Source: Welwitschia mirabilis (lineage: Eukaryota; Gnetophyta; Gnetopsida; Welwitschiales). Taken from it: a stretch of DNA of 64,000 nucleotides. Shown here piece after piece: positions 1 to 12,577 of this stretch. A model generated the notes under the pieces. It was not told where the DNA came from. It saw only the letters and a list, made by a program, of their open reading frames with translations, and did not search any database. A program made the translations under genes and the position numbers. The first letter of the stretch is position 1. Each line of letters starts with the position of its first letter. The DNA lies in contig JBOZIK010000001.1 in NCBI GenBank assembly GCA_051453625.1, positions 14,023,488 through 14,087,487 on the forward strand. Direction: 5' to 3'.

Positions 1-1240
1 AGCAAAAAGATGGTTATCATTTGTCACAATCTAGTTAAGAAGCCAACCTTTGCATACAGATGTCCCCACTCAAAACAAAACAATTGTATTTGTGATAGGT
101 CTCTGGCCCTAATGTCCCCATTCAAATAGGGTGGATGTCCCCTATCCTTATAGGAATCATGATTAACAGGTCTCAAGTATGGATGTCCCCACTCCAAACA
201 AGCTAGACATCCCCCCTCCATTTAGATTTTTTCTAGTCTGTACCAGTGGTAGGTGTGGATGTCCATTTCCTTTCAGGGTAGACATCCTTACTCTCTTAGT
301 AGTGTAGACATTAGTAGTGTAGACATCTGCACTACTTAAGGATAGACGTCTACCTCCTTAAGAGTAAGAACATTCCAATTTCTTAAGGAGGATGTACCTC
401 CTTCGAATCATTGGAAAAACGATTCTATTCAGGTGATAGTGTGTGATTTTAAATGATTATTTTTTTCTAGTGCATCTTTTAATTACATTAGAAATATGAA
501 TTTGATTAAAATATCACATTGACATGCATTGGAATCATCATTTATGGCTGCCCTTTAATAACTATTTCTTCTTTCTTTATAAAAGGGGTAAAACATATTT
601 TGTTAAGGTTAATCAATTTTTATAGGTGAAATATTTGGCATATACAGTCTTGTGAAAAGAACTCAAATCTTATATTAGGTGATCTATTGGTGATTTGTAA
701 TCCTATCTTGTGTATTCATTTAAAGTAGTCCTAACACTATTGCATCTATGCTTGAGGCACATCTCATTATTCTTCTATTCTTTCTATGATTGACTATGAG
801 TCATTAAAAAACTTCAAATGTGAGAGGTTGATGATAAGGCTGAAAAATTATTACTATTTATGAAAGGTTGATGATAAGCATGAAAAATAATTATTGATGT
901 GTGTGAGATTGATGATAAGCATAGAAAATCATCATTGTTATTTATGAGGTTGATGAAAAACCTGAAAAATCATCACTATTGTAAGAGGAGTTGATGATCA
1001 GCTAGAAAATCACCAGTTCAAGAGTGATAAGGAATCAAGGAAGAGGAATCCTATCTTTCCTTGAAGAGTGAAGTAGGCATGTTCCGAACCACTATAAATC
1101 TTATGCATTAATTATTTTTCTATTTTCCAATTTTTTTTAAATTTAGTTTTTACTTGTAAAATTGTTTGATTTCATTTTAGAATCTAGTTTTAAATTTAAA
1201 ATTGATCATTATTCCTATTCACCACCCTCTAGAAATTTCA
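1..1240 (+). repeat. LTR-like fragment, possibly Ty1/copia
   Basis: Seen: the first 400 bases are less AT-rich than their surroundings and repeat a GGATGTCC/GTAGACATC motif many times in both orientations, as in the U3 part of many plant LTRs. A TATA-like TTTATAAAAGGGG lies near 575. Around 1075-1110 there is a GTAGGCA..CCGAACCAC motif, and near 1222 a CACCACCCTCTAG stretch. From general knowledge, both resemble motifs seen near the R/U5 region of plant copia-type LTRs. No initiator-Met primer site or paired LTR was found, and the left end lies outside the window. The family is an inference; that it is repeat-derived is more certain. Confidence 0.4.
827..1029 (+). repeat. Five-unit 41-bp tandem array with hairpin units
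   Basis: Units start at 827, 867, 908, 949 and 990, so the spacing is 40, 41, 41 and 41 bases. Each begins GTTGATGA (ATTGATGA in unit three) and most contain TGATGAT followed about ten bases later by ATCATCA or a near match. Each unit can therefore fold into a short hairpin. The units are diverged from one another but keep the period. The array lies inside the putative LTR fragment, between its TATA-like box and its presumed R/U5 motifs. Confidence 0.85.
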
Positions 1241-4200
1241 GTTTTATATTTCCATTACCTTATTTGGCAATATATGAATTATCACTCCCATTACCTCATT
1301 TAATAATTTAACAATTTTCATATTCCACTACCTCATTTGATAATCTAAAGGAATTCTCATTTTCATAACAAGATTTGAAGTTTTAAAGATATTTCAAGAG
1401 TGGACAAGATTTACTTTTATAGGTTTATCTTTCAAGCATCGAGAATTTTCATAAGAAATAAGATTCATTTAAGAATAGTCTTTTAACATCTAGGATATAC
1501 TCATAAAAATATTTTAAATCAATAGAGATAACAATGACATTTTAGAAATGTATAATAATTCCAAGAAAACATAAATTTTAGTAAGGAAATAAGAGTATCT
1601 TTATATTATGAAATGATGCAAGAATATAGGATCATACAAATGATAATCAAATCACACTTGAAATGAAAGTAACAATCAAACCATATAAAATATATAAAAA
1701 ATGATAAAAATTATAAAAAATACAAGACTCAAGAAATAGATAGCATCATGTAAGATTTATAAAATAAATAAAACTATATAAGAAATAAAAATAAGTCTAA
1801 GATCATAAAACAATTAAGAGAATGCCCTAGGATCATAACCATGATGAAATTTTTCAAGTCTTAAAATTACTATGCCTAAGCTCCAAAGACTCTAAGATTT
1901 CTAAACACTTTAAAGTTTCCAAAGCTTTAAGGTAGAAGATCTCAAATATCTTTAGATTAGGATATCTTTAAAATAATAGGTTAAAGAGAAAACAAATCCT
2001 ATTTATAATGAGATAAAGAAATTAAAAAAATATTAAAAATTGCAATGGACATAGACAAATCATAACTCTTCATGAAAAATGGTTATGATTTCGGAACCCT
2101 TAATCATTACTTTGCTTGGCCACTAGCTATATTTAACATTTTATCATGATAATAGTAAATGCTTAACATGCCAAAAATCCTTTACCAATAATAAGTAATA
2201 AATAGTTATGAAAAAGATACCTTCATCATTACTACATAAGTTACATAAATTAACAAGTTCTTTGCATTTTTCCAAAGTAAGTATAAACAAGATAAATCTT
2301 AATTACAAAACATGCCACTACTTATCACTATTAAGAAAAGGAATCAAGATGAGACATTTAGTAAGTAATTTCAAAAGAAACATCAAGATAACATTTTGCC
2401 ACATGTAAATATTTATTATAATGAATACATGTTAACCACTAATAAAAGAAAATGCAACATTATAATTATGGGTGTTACACTAGGGTGTACTACTCAAATA
2501 AAATATTAAAATAAGCTAACATAATGCATCCTAATAATTATAGGCATTNNNNNNNNNNNNNNNNNNNNNNNNNNNNNNNNNNNNNNNNNNNNNNNNNNNN
2601 NNNNNNNNNNNNNNNNNNNNNNNNNNNNNNNNNNNNNNNNNNNNNNNNAATAAAATATTAAAATAAGCTAACATAATGCATCCTAATAAGTATAGCCATT
2701 ACAAGAACCTTTCATATGCACTAAAATGAGAAAATAATAAAATAAGGGAATATACTAACCATGGTACATTACATGCAGTAGTTACAAAAGGAAATAAAAT
2801 AGTATTTATATAACTACTGATTTAGCTACTAAAAGTATATCATTAAATAAATAAAAAAGACTACAAAAATAATATTATTAAATATAGCAGTTACAAGAAA
2901 AAAAGCATTTAAAATAATAATTGTAACAAAATAATATTTAACTAATAAAATATAAAATTATATCTCAAATGATAATAATTTACTAATAAATAAAAATAAA
3001 TCTAGAATATATTAATTAAATAAGCTTAGTAGTTCCCATTAAATAAAAATTATTTTTATTTAGTTTTATTTAACTATTTGGGCTAAATCCATAGAGCTTA
3101 AAAAATTTAGATATGACATAATCTCACATTATTCATAAAATATTTAAAAACTATAAATGCTATTAAATATGACTCTCTAGGACCTCGTCATAAAATTCTT
3201 AAGATAAAATAATAGTTGAAACTTTTAATTTTATATCACTTAATGATTTATTTGAGAGACATGTTATTAATATTTTATCATGATATATTTTCTTACTAAA
3301 CTTGCATTATCTCTTTAAAATTCATATATTTCTTAGGATAAATTAGTTTATTCTTATTGCATGAATGCTAAATATTTAAATTCAGATTGCTTTTTATTAA
3401 TTAAGCTCTCTGAAATCACTATGGTAAAGGAAGTTATTTATTAACATACTTCTATTTGTTATTATACTTTCTTAGTAGTTATTAGACATGCATTTTATTT
3501 TTAAGAAACTTAAGTATAAGATTGTTAAGCTACTTCAACTAGTTATTGATATTCATAACTTTTCTTCCTTTCTTGGAACTAAGAGTAACATATTTCATGC
3601 ACATAGATTTGAATCATAGAAAGAAACTTTTATCCCTTAAATTTGGTTTTATTACCCATCAACAACAATTTATTTACTTTAATATTCTAAATTCTTATAA
3701 CTATTGCCATAGAAAAGGTTCTTTAAATAACCACTATCCATTCTTATAATGAAAAAAGTTTCCTAATAAACTTTCTAAGAGACAAACTAAGTAATCAAAT
3801 GTAGAAGATTTTAAAATGATGAAAACTAAGTATTTTACTAAAAACACTTTTGTTATTATAAAAACATCAAAGAATAACAATCAAACCTTTAATCAATTTT
3901 ATGTTTTTGTAGAAATTATGAGAATTAAGTGAAATCTAAATGCAACCTAATGGTTGATTTATTTAAATATACAGGAATTTTATCCCCACATGTGTATAAT
4001 TGTATATTCTTAGAAAGTCCAAGGGCTTATAGATAGCCTTTAAAGATTAATAGTTTAGGATTTCACTTTGCAACCCCCAATCTTTTAATGTTATGTTATT
4101 ACAAAAAGTTAAAATATCTAAAGAATAAATAAATTTTCTTATAAAGTTATATATTAAAATAGTGTTATGTTTACAACAACATTTATAAAAAATATTATAG

Positions 4201-4600
4201 AATTATAAGTGGTCCTATCATTCTTTATTCACATTAACACTCTAAAGTAGTTCAAAATGTTCATAGTTCTTAGAAGAGATGCAATTGGATGCCTCTTTCT
4301 TTTCCTTATGAAATTATTGAGATCTAATCCATTTATTCTCCAAATAACCCTTTTTAGATGGTCTTCTAATGGTTATAGCTAGCATTTACCTATTCTATTC
4401 CAAATGTTTCTTGGATTATTGGATCTATTTATTCTTTTATAACTCTCTTAAGAGCTAGTTGAAGAATAAGTTTTCCCACCAAAGTGGCTAAAAAGTTTTA
4501 TTTTAATTCTTTAAATTTTGGAATATCTTATTGCACTATTTATGTGTCTTCTTGTGCTAGTCTTATTACTAATGTTAATACATACCTTTTTCCCTTTTCT
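1241..4600. other. AT-rich DNA, no gene recognised
   Basis: Very AT-rich sequence with no open frame that looks conserved. It contains one 100-N gap (2549-2648) whose left flank (about 2500-2548) is repeated to its right (2649-2700). Short open frames at 2208-2408 and 3546-3749 have no recognisable motif and are what AT-rich chance sequence gives. The minus strand at 4200-4600 could hold very decayed RT of the neighbouring gypsy relic, but I could not match any catalytic motif. Confidence 0.6.
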
Positions 4601-4619
4601 TCATAAAGAGAGAAGTCTT

Positions 4620-4860
4620 TGTATTCTTTGTCTTTTACTTATTGCATCTTAAATGATTTACTATTTTTGATGTTAGAATGGATTTTTTGAACTGCATCAT
4701 GCTTGCTTTGCATATCACATTTCTAGGCTTGATATACAAAATGTGGCATGCATCCATTGATACTACATTACATAACACTTTGTCATGATAATGACTCATA
4801 TTAAAGCATAGTAAACATTTCTTCACTATTACACAACAATCCTTTTAAACTCATAATACC
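4620..4860 (-). pseudogene. Ty3/gypsy (chromovirus-like) protease-to-RT linker fragment
   Basis: The minus-strand frame 4635-4826 reads with a C-L-x-C-F start, then D-K-V-L-C-N-V-V-S-M-D-A-C-H-I-L-Y. This resembles the plant gypsy segment downstream of protease, where D-E-V-x-C-D-V-V-P-M-D-A-C-H-L-L-L-G-R-P-W is conserved. The following Gly-Arg-Pro-Trp is degraded. The fragment is about 60 codons and a complete pol would need over 1,000. A gag-like fragment lies upstream on the same strand (about 5440-5600), as expected for gag-pol order on the minus strand. The family call rests on one motif, so it is moderate. Confidence 0.5.
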
Positions 4861-5439
4861 TTATATGATGCAGGACATGGCTTTATCTCTAAGCCTTCTC
4901 TTTTCACAATTTTTATGGAAATAAAGTTATCAAAGATTTTATTATTTATAATAAATTTATAGAGTTTGTCATTGTATCTACATCTTTTTATAAATATTTT
5001 TCTCCTTTGGAACAATGCTTCTTGCTTATTTTTCTCTTGTATTAAAATATTTTTTTACTAATAATTTATTTTCCTCTTCTATTTTTTTTTACTTCTTCTT
5101 TTATTTTTATCATTTTCCCTCTTTATATTATTAAAACATCATATCTCTAGAGTTTCCTTTTATTTATAAGGATAATAATAGGATTTTCATTTCCTTGTTT
5201 CACAAATGAAGTAAATAGAAGTGCTTTCCTTACCTACACCTCTTTTATTATTCTTTTTCCACTTAAGAAATAAGCTTCGTTTTTTATTGTTTTTCTTTTC
5301 TTTTGGTTCTCTTATATGTATACATCTTCCATATCTTATTTTCCTTTTTTTTGGTTAATTATTTTCTCTTTTTCTTTGACTCTTGAAGCATAAATATATG
5401 CTTTCCTTGAAGTTATACAAGTGGACATACCCATTTCTT

Positions 5440-5600
5440 ATGAGATGAAGAATTATAGTCCATTAATAAACATTGTAATTTCTTCTTCCATAACTTTAAT
5501 GTTGTTAGTAAAATTCTTTCATTTATTCTTTGATAGTCTCATCTTTTTACTTCAAAGTGTGCATCCTTTTGATTGGATCACTTTTATATGTTAAAATGAA
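5440..5600 (-). pseudogene. Ty3/gypsy gag fragment, decayed
   Basis: On the minus strand, with several stop codons read through, a short stretch gives H-T-L-K-(Q)-K-D-E-T-I-K-E-(Y)-M-K-E-F-Y. It is followed by E-E-E-I-T-M-F-I-N-G-L. This fits the plant gypsy capsid pattern L-x-x-L-x-Q-G-x-x-S-V-x-E-Y-x-x-E-F and then E-x-x-x-x-x-F-x-x-G-L. The spacing and the position 5' of the protease-linker fragment at 4620-4860 support one minus-strand element. The start and zinc knuckle were not found. Call is moderate to low because the frame is broken. Confidence 0.4.
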
Positions 5601-5652
5601 AAATTTCCTTTCACTTTTTTAAACATTTTTCAAATATTGTATTGAACACAGC

Positions 5653-5675
5653 TTCCCCTTCCCCCACCCCCAAAT
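5653..5675 (-). other. G-rich tract on the minus strand
   Basis: The plus strand is pyrimidine-only apart from one A: it reads CCCC TT CCCCC A CCCCC. The minus strand thus has three G runs of 5, 5 and 4. In such AT-rich DNA this is a strong outlier. It may be a polypurine tract of a minus-strand retroelement, a G-quadruplex candidate (if the five-G runs are split), or neither. Confidence 0.6.
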
Positions 5676-5676
5676 C

Positions 5677-7191
5677 AAAGGGCTAGCATTCCTTTTAATT
5701 TTTCATTTGCACATGGAACTTTATTTACTTCTTCCACATTCTCTTGGTAAGAATACTTCTCTATACATCTGATCTAAGATAAAATCATAAAATGTAGCTC
5801 CATAATGATGTTCTTATTAAATATTCCTAAGAATTTCACGATCTCTATTTATATCCTTTAAAAACTTTTAAGCAATATTCTTGTAACANNNNNNNNNNTA
5901 TCTTGTTCTTCAGTTTCATCTTCCTAATTATTGTGATAATGTACTGGATTATCAAATATCTCTAAAATCTCTTTAATATTTATCTTCCTTGTCATTCTCT
6001 TCTTTAAACCTAACATGATCTCATTCTTCTACTCTTATGTTCTCATTATTTTATTAAATGTGATTATAGTGATCCTCTTAACTGCATTTTTTGAGATCTT
6101 AAAACCTTATCTTATCATCTTTTAGTAAAAATGTTTACAATAATTACTTAAATTATTATGTTACTACTCCTTACTAATACCTTTTAGAAATCTTAAAATT
6201 TTAACCTTGGTTGTGATATCAATCTCATGTAGCATGTAGTAGAAAATGAAACACAACTAAGAAAATAGAAAGAAGATGATTGTAAAAGAGAGGAATTTAT
6301 ACTAAGAAGGAGAAGCCAAATTTATTTTATTTCTAAATGTATAATTTCTAACTTCTAATTTCTAGTTTTTCATATACTAAATGGATATTTATATTAAAAT
6401 CATAATTAAAAAAAATTATAAATGGGAAGAATGAGATTATTTTTTAGAGACCTAAGAATAAACCCATGCTTTATTCTTTTTTTTAATCCTTTTTTTAGTA
6501 TTCTTTAGAACTTCTTATCCTCTTTGAAATTATAGCTTAAAATTCTTCATTTAATTTTAACTTTTCATTTTTCCTTATATTAGGTAATAAGGTTAAAATA
6601 TAATTAGCTCCTCAAACCTCTAATGAGAACTCATGATTTGAAAAACTATGCAAAAGAAGACACTCCATTTATGAAGCTTAGGTTAAGTTGTAGCCTAGTA
6701 TAAGCACCTTTGTAATATTTAATTTTACTTTAAACTATTTTACTTTATTAGTATTTATTTCATTAATGGTTGTAGCATTAGAATATTCATATCCTATTTT
6801 TGGAAGAATGGCATTCTCTTACTTTTAATTTGGATTTACTATACTATGAATATAATACTTCATCTAAGAATTCAAAATAAAAAAGACTAAAAAGTAATCA
6901 GAATATGAACTTTGAAAATAAAAAATTAAAAACTTATTACATTAACTATCAAATTCATCGTCATATACCCACATCTAAAATACATAATAGAATGGTATAA
7001 CTAAGATAAAAAATAAATATCTGCAAAGGATGAAGAAATTATGTTGAATTATATAAATACATTAAGATATCTATGGATAAAAAACATTAGCACTATATGA
7101 ATATAAATATTAACCTCATACATCATCTTACTAATTGATTATATAATAGATAATTTACTAATAAAACTCCATATGAGCTATCACAAAATAG
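5677..7191. other. AT-rich DNA, no gene recognised
   Basis: It contains a 10-N gap at 5889-5898. The left part (up to about 6250) may be the N-terminal or leader region of the minus-strand gypsy relic, because it continues in the direction of its 5' end, but no motif supports this. No other feature was seen. Confidence 0.5.
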
Positions 7192-7203
7192 GAAATCAAA
7201 TGT

Positions 7204-7404
7204 CTTAATGGATTATCTTAGTGATGAAGCTAGGACACCCTAAACCTAGGGGTCTTAGGTTTAATCCCTCATCCTAATGGAGGAGAATAGTTGAAAATTT
7301 TGCATAAGCCCAAGTGCTACTAGGGCTGGGTAGGTGTGTGTAAGAGACAAGCTACCTACTTGATCATTACCCCTTAAATGAGAGGGGAAAAACCAAAATA
7401 TTAA
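7204..7404 (+). mobile_element. tRNA-derived SINE with perfect 12-bp TSD
   Basis: Seen: a tRNA-like head with an A-box-like TATCTTAGTGATG (7215-7227) and a B-box-like GGTTTAATCC (7258-7267), about 30 bases apart, as in RNA polymerase III internal promoters. A less AT-rich body (about 7270-7385) includes GGGCTGGGTAGGTGTGTGT. The element ends in an A-rich tail (7386-7404). Both ends are bounded by the identical 12-mer GAAATCAAATGT at 7192-7203 and 7405-7416, the hallmark of L1-type target-primed insertion. The B-box carries a TTTAA where the canonical form has TTCGA, a CG to TA change that probably weakens transcription. It has no coding capacity. It is not a tRNA gene: there is no acceptor stem and the body is unrelated. 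Confidence 0.88.
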
Positions 7405-7416
7405 GAAATCAAATGT

Positions 7417-10400
7417 TACATACTTCAATGTCTTTAAAATCATTAATCCTATTTTAAGAAATACATAGACTTTATGAATATAAACATTAATCCAAATTAA
7501 ACTAGCATTAAAAGTATAGGACATGGAGTCCAAATGAGAAGGACTATTTAGAATTTGTATTTTTATCTCTTTCAATTTTATAAATTAAGCCTGGATGGTA
7601 AGAACCAATTATAGCTAGATATTTATAGTTTTAGCCTTGTAAAAATTTATAAATATCATAGTTAATAACCATTTTTCATAGTAAAGTCCATCATATTCAT
7701 TATTCAAGAATTATCATAATGAACTAATATTTAACTTGCTTATGTAGGTGGAATGATATTATTTAATCTAAAATTAAAGGAATCTAAAATTAAAGGTGTA
7801 GTTCATAATATAATTAGCATGTACTTAAACCAATATCATTACTTGTCTTTTAGAGAAAAATGGGCCTTACAAACATAAGAATAAATATCAAGTTTTTAAT
7901 ATTAATTTTTTAACCAATAAAATATATTTAAAGTCATTAAAATAAATAAAAACTAGAAAATAAGCTACGAGGGTAGACTTCACTAATATTCATAGTAAAA
8001 AACCTTACTTTTATGTAGATTTTCTACATGCTAAAATTATTAATCTAGTATAAATTAAGTGTTAAAAATTCCAACCATCCTTCTAGAAAAGATAAATAAT
8101 TCCCTAGGCTTAAGATCATCTAATATGTATTTCATTTCATTTCATATTATTACATGATTTGTATTTTTTTTTTATATTCTTAACTCCATTTCTATATCAA
8201 TTAATCATGTTATGACTTCTATAATCTAATAAAATCTTGTTTTATAATGAGTTTTTAAACCCTTCCTTTTCTTCCCTAAACATGAGGAAGTGTTTATTTT
8301 ATGAAGGAATTTTATCGTTAACTAAAGGGATATCTTTTACTTAATTATTATTTTTTATTAATTCATATTTCTAGATAATGTGATTTGATTGTTGGTTGCA
8401 TTTGCATTTATCCTTCATTCATTGGTGATACTTTTTAATTCTTATTATTTAAATTTAAATCCTTTAATCCTTTAGTGGGTTTAATAGGTAAAGATGATTC
8501 ATATATAAAATAGATATATATTTCACATGATTTTTATCTCTTACATCTCCTTCTTAGATGAGCCATCTCAAAGTCGTGGTGATATATTAATATTATAAGT
8601 TCTTTTACTTGTCTTAATAAGATTTAAAAGCTATGGTAATGATCCATTAATTGCCCACTGATGAATCTTTTAAAAAAGCCAATTGTATTAACCAAATTTG
8701 GTATTTTTAGTTTATACAATTAACACGGAATTAATTAGCTTAAAAAATAAAGGAATGTATTAATTTAATAAGGAAAATTCTTATAATTAATTAAATTTTA
8801 AACATATTATAATTTTTTAAAAGCTTTTATTGTGTGGTTATCATCCAAATGGTAAGATTAATAACATGTTTTTTGTTTGAGTTATGATGTAGATGAAATT
8901 AAAATGATTGAGGTAGCTAGTTAGTAATTAACATAACATCTAGGAGTTAATCCTTTGTTCTTTTACTAATCACTTTATTTTTCATCATGTGGTCTATATA
9001 ATATTTAAAATTATATGGGCTAAAACTTTAGTTACTAAGGTTATAATAACAATAAGAATAAAGACAATAATAATAAATGGAAAACTCTTAATCATTTATA
9101 AAGTTTAGACTAGAATTTATTAAATTAGGGTAAATATGATTATGGGAGAAACTCTAAAACTAGATATAGATCTATAGTAGTAGTTGTTGTTACTACTTAG
9201 ATATAGATCTAAGAGTTATTATAGGTTATGATACTACCATATTATCTCTATCACTATCATTGTATTATTATGTTATCAGAATAAAGATTATTGTTTCCTT
9301 TTTATATATTTTTCTTTATTTTTATTCTTTCTCTTCTTTACCTACTTAGTTTAACATAATAACATCAACTAGTTTTCTACTTAATAACATGATTAAAACA
9401 CTTCTATATTATATTTTTAAATAATTTTACTAATTTTATGAATGTTTAATAAAATAAAACTATTGAAAGTTTTTGAAACATTTTCTTTATGCAACTTCTT
9501 GAATCCTAACTCTATTTAAAGCCTAATCTCAATTATGAAATTATCTTTATTAAATTTAAGAATTGATAATTTTTTATTCGAAAATATCCTTCAATGTTAT
9601 TATAAGTATTCATTTTGAAGTGAGAAATGAATGCTTATAATCATTTATTACTTTAAAATTTTATTATAATAATAAAATTCATACTTCCCCATCACTTACT
9701 TATATGAATTATTATTTTTCATTACAATCAATTATTTTATGTTTCTAGATTTTGTGGTTATGGGTATAGCCATTGATTTTGTCTTAATATCTTACATTAA
9801 TATTAGATTAACCTTTCATGTTATTACTATAATCTAATTTGTAATTTTTTACTTTTATTAGTTTAATATTTTATGGTACTTTTTCACTAAATTATATTGA
9901 ATTTCATAGTTTGATCTTAAAATTTGCAATATTTTCGGTGTTCTTACTAGGAAAAGAACTAGGTCTTATTTAGATAGAATAAAAATTATAAATTTTTAAA
10001 ATAGATAAAGCATTTATTTAAATTTTAAAACATAATTTTATGTAACTTTGTAAATTTTTAACAATGGAAATTAGGATATGAATCTTTCAATTTGACTTAA
10101 ATTAGGACTNNNNNNNNNNNNNNNNNNNNNNNNNNNNNNNNNNNNNNNNNNNNNNNNNNNNNNNNNNNNNNNNNNNNNNNNNNNNNNNNNNNNNNNNNNN
10201 NNNNNNNNNCTTGAATTAGGACTAGATCTCTGTCTTACACTTAGTTTGTCTTCATGATTTTTTAATATTGTGTTCATGTTTTTTAATACTTTTATAAGAA
10301 TAGAATAATAGATTTTTAGATGTTCTTACATGATAAGAAGAGAGAAAATTAAAGCAAGATTGATCAAGAAGAACACAAAAGAGTGTTTAGGTTATTTTAG

Positions 10401-12577
10401 GTGTAAGATATAAAAGAAATTTAAGAGAGCATCTAAAAGTTAAGCAAATCCTCAAATAGCTATTTCTCTTTCATCCTTTGATCACTTTTATAAATCTTCT
10501 TCTTAACATTTTCTTCTTACTCTCTTATTCTTAGAGACTATTCATCACTTCCTGCTTATGTAGAATTATTTATTCTTAAAGGAAGAGGATTAACTAATTT
10601 TCATTACATGTTGGAAAAAATTAAATCATACATGTTGGAAAAAATTAAATCATACTTTTAACTTATTATACTCTCTTCATAGTCATTCACTTACCTTTAT
10701 TAGATCTAAGATCATGCATAATTTACTTTCTTACAATCTTTTCAACATTTACTCATCATTAAGAGATGATCTAAATTAAATAAGAAATGTCATTAATAAT
10801 CCCCTTAACTTAATTATAGGGGATGGAATAGGGTTAAAAAGTATTTAAGCATTTTTTTAAGTTTCATAATGAATATCATAAATATTATTACAACAACATC
10901 TTTAATTTTGAATAAATTGTTTAAACATTTAGCAAGACATTAAGTGAAAGAAATTGATTAAGAATTTTTCTTTTACATGAAAAAGACAATATTTGATTTT
11001 AATTCTTATTGGAGAAGAATATCTTTAGGTGGAAAAATATTTTTACAATTATATTAGGAAATTAATGTTAAATTTGAATGTGAACTCTCTAGAAAGAGGA
11101 TTTTTTTCACTATAAACATAAATTAGCTAAGAATTATATCAATGCATTTGATTGATATTCCATTACTATTGCTATGAATCCTTAAGAAAAATTTAACCAA
11201 TACCAAATTATGTCATTTTTTCATACTATGTTATATTCATATATTAGACAATGTTGTAATAATATAATCTTGTGATTAGTAATTTAGCCAATCAATGTTT
11301 TATAAATAATGTTCTATCAGCATTAAGAGACATAACAATTTTAAAGACTTATTTATGTGATGTAAATGAGAGAATCATTAGGGCGTTAAAATACAAATTA
11401 AAGTGAAGATAAAATTCCCAAGTTAGAGAAGTTCTAAGGACAAAACTTTTGCAAGTTTTATGATCTTTTACATGATCACTTATAATCTTAAGTTTTATTA
11501 CTATATTACGAATGAATTCATTAAAGATTATATTCCATTTACATATCATTTATTAATTATTATTTAATCATTAATTTTTTAATTTAGTATCCTTAAAATA
11601 TTTATTATTTTATAACACAAACTCTAAAGGCATATATAAATACTATAATTCATTGGAAATAATCTAGTTAAAAAAATGTTTATTATGATTACAAAATAAA
11701 CATTGATATTTCACTACATAGACAATTAAACAAGTAACTAGTCTACTTTGGAGATCATAAAGTGGTATTAAATGATAATGGAAAATAAATATAGTTTTGT
11801 GGCCATAATTGAATAAATAAAATAAGAATGATAAAATATAATAAAATTAAAATATAAATAAGGGATATGTAACCCTAAATCATGGAAGAAGAAACATTTG
11901 TTATGTCCTTGATGCATGTCACCACTAGAGCTACCCAAGGAAATACTTATAAAATGGAAGAGAAAAAAGAGAAAATATATAGATTTAAATTCTTATTAGA
12001 AAGGAATAATTATGACATAAAAATAAAAAATAAGAGTTTAATTTTAAAAAACAAATTTGACATTTTAAGAATTCCTAACAATTGGAAGAATATGAATTAA
12101 AATATGCATGAATTTAACTAATGTATTAGGAAATAGAACTAAAAAGTATTACCAATACATTATATTACTTCTCATAATTAAAATTATCATCAAATAAGTT
12201 TAAGGCATGAATTTTAAAACCATGTCAAAATATTACAAAAAGTATTTAAGAAACTTAATGTAATAAATGAATAATTAATAAATACTGATAACCACAAACA
12301 AGATTTACTACCATCCATCATAGTATTCAAATTAGTATAAGAACATGCTTATGAATTTAAGGATAATATTAAATAAAAATAATTTAAATTATTATTTTAT
12401 TTCTTCAAATGAAACTATCAAATAAGATTATTAGAACTAGAACCCAAATATTTAAGAACTGAAATTATTCTTGTTTGTGTTAATACGAATAATGATTAAT
12501 GGTAACTAGTTAATAATAAATTCAAATTGAAATAGAAAAATAGGAAAATGGTATAGAATAGTCACAACATCAATAAC
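7417..12577. other. AT-rich DNA, no gene recognised
   Basis: Over 5 kb with no recognisable coding motif on either strand. It holds a 100-N gap at 10,110-10,209 with a short shared flank (ATTAGGACT on both sides), a short tandem duplication near 10,612-10,650 (ACATGTTGGAAAAAATTAAATCAT twice, given here by position only as a 23-24-base unit), and an imperfect hairpin at 9150-9217. The frame 11,882-12,100 is open for 72 codons but has no motif I know. Confidence 0.55.
9150..9217. repeat. Imperfect inverted repeat with internal direct repeat
   Basis: Outer arms AACTCT (9150-9155) and AGAGTT (9212-9217), inner arms AGTAGTA and TACTACT around a short TTG-rich loop. Both arms carry the same 13-mer AGATATAGATCTA as a direct repeat, itself largely palindromic. 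It could extrude as a hairpin or be a MITE remnant. No target duplication was recognised. Confidence 0.6.

Noticed and set aside
24-221. 65-codon minus-strand frame with repeated W-G-H-P/L-Y motifs
   Set aside because: It is a translation of the GGATGTCC nucleotide repeats in the LTR-like fragment.
827-1029. C/D-box snoRNA cluster suggested by repeated TGATGA and CTGA
   Set aside because: The boxes are only about ten bases apart, the preceding base is T where the C box needs a purine, and no rRNA-complementary guide is visible. A hairpin tandem repeat explains it better.
827-1029. CRISPR array
   Set aside because: Units are contiguous and diverged, without unique spacers, and the DNA is eukaryotic.
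7204-7280. A tRNA gene
   Set aside because: A and B boxes are present but no acceptor stem or anticodon arm folds. The unit continues into a SINE body with an A tail and target duplications.
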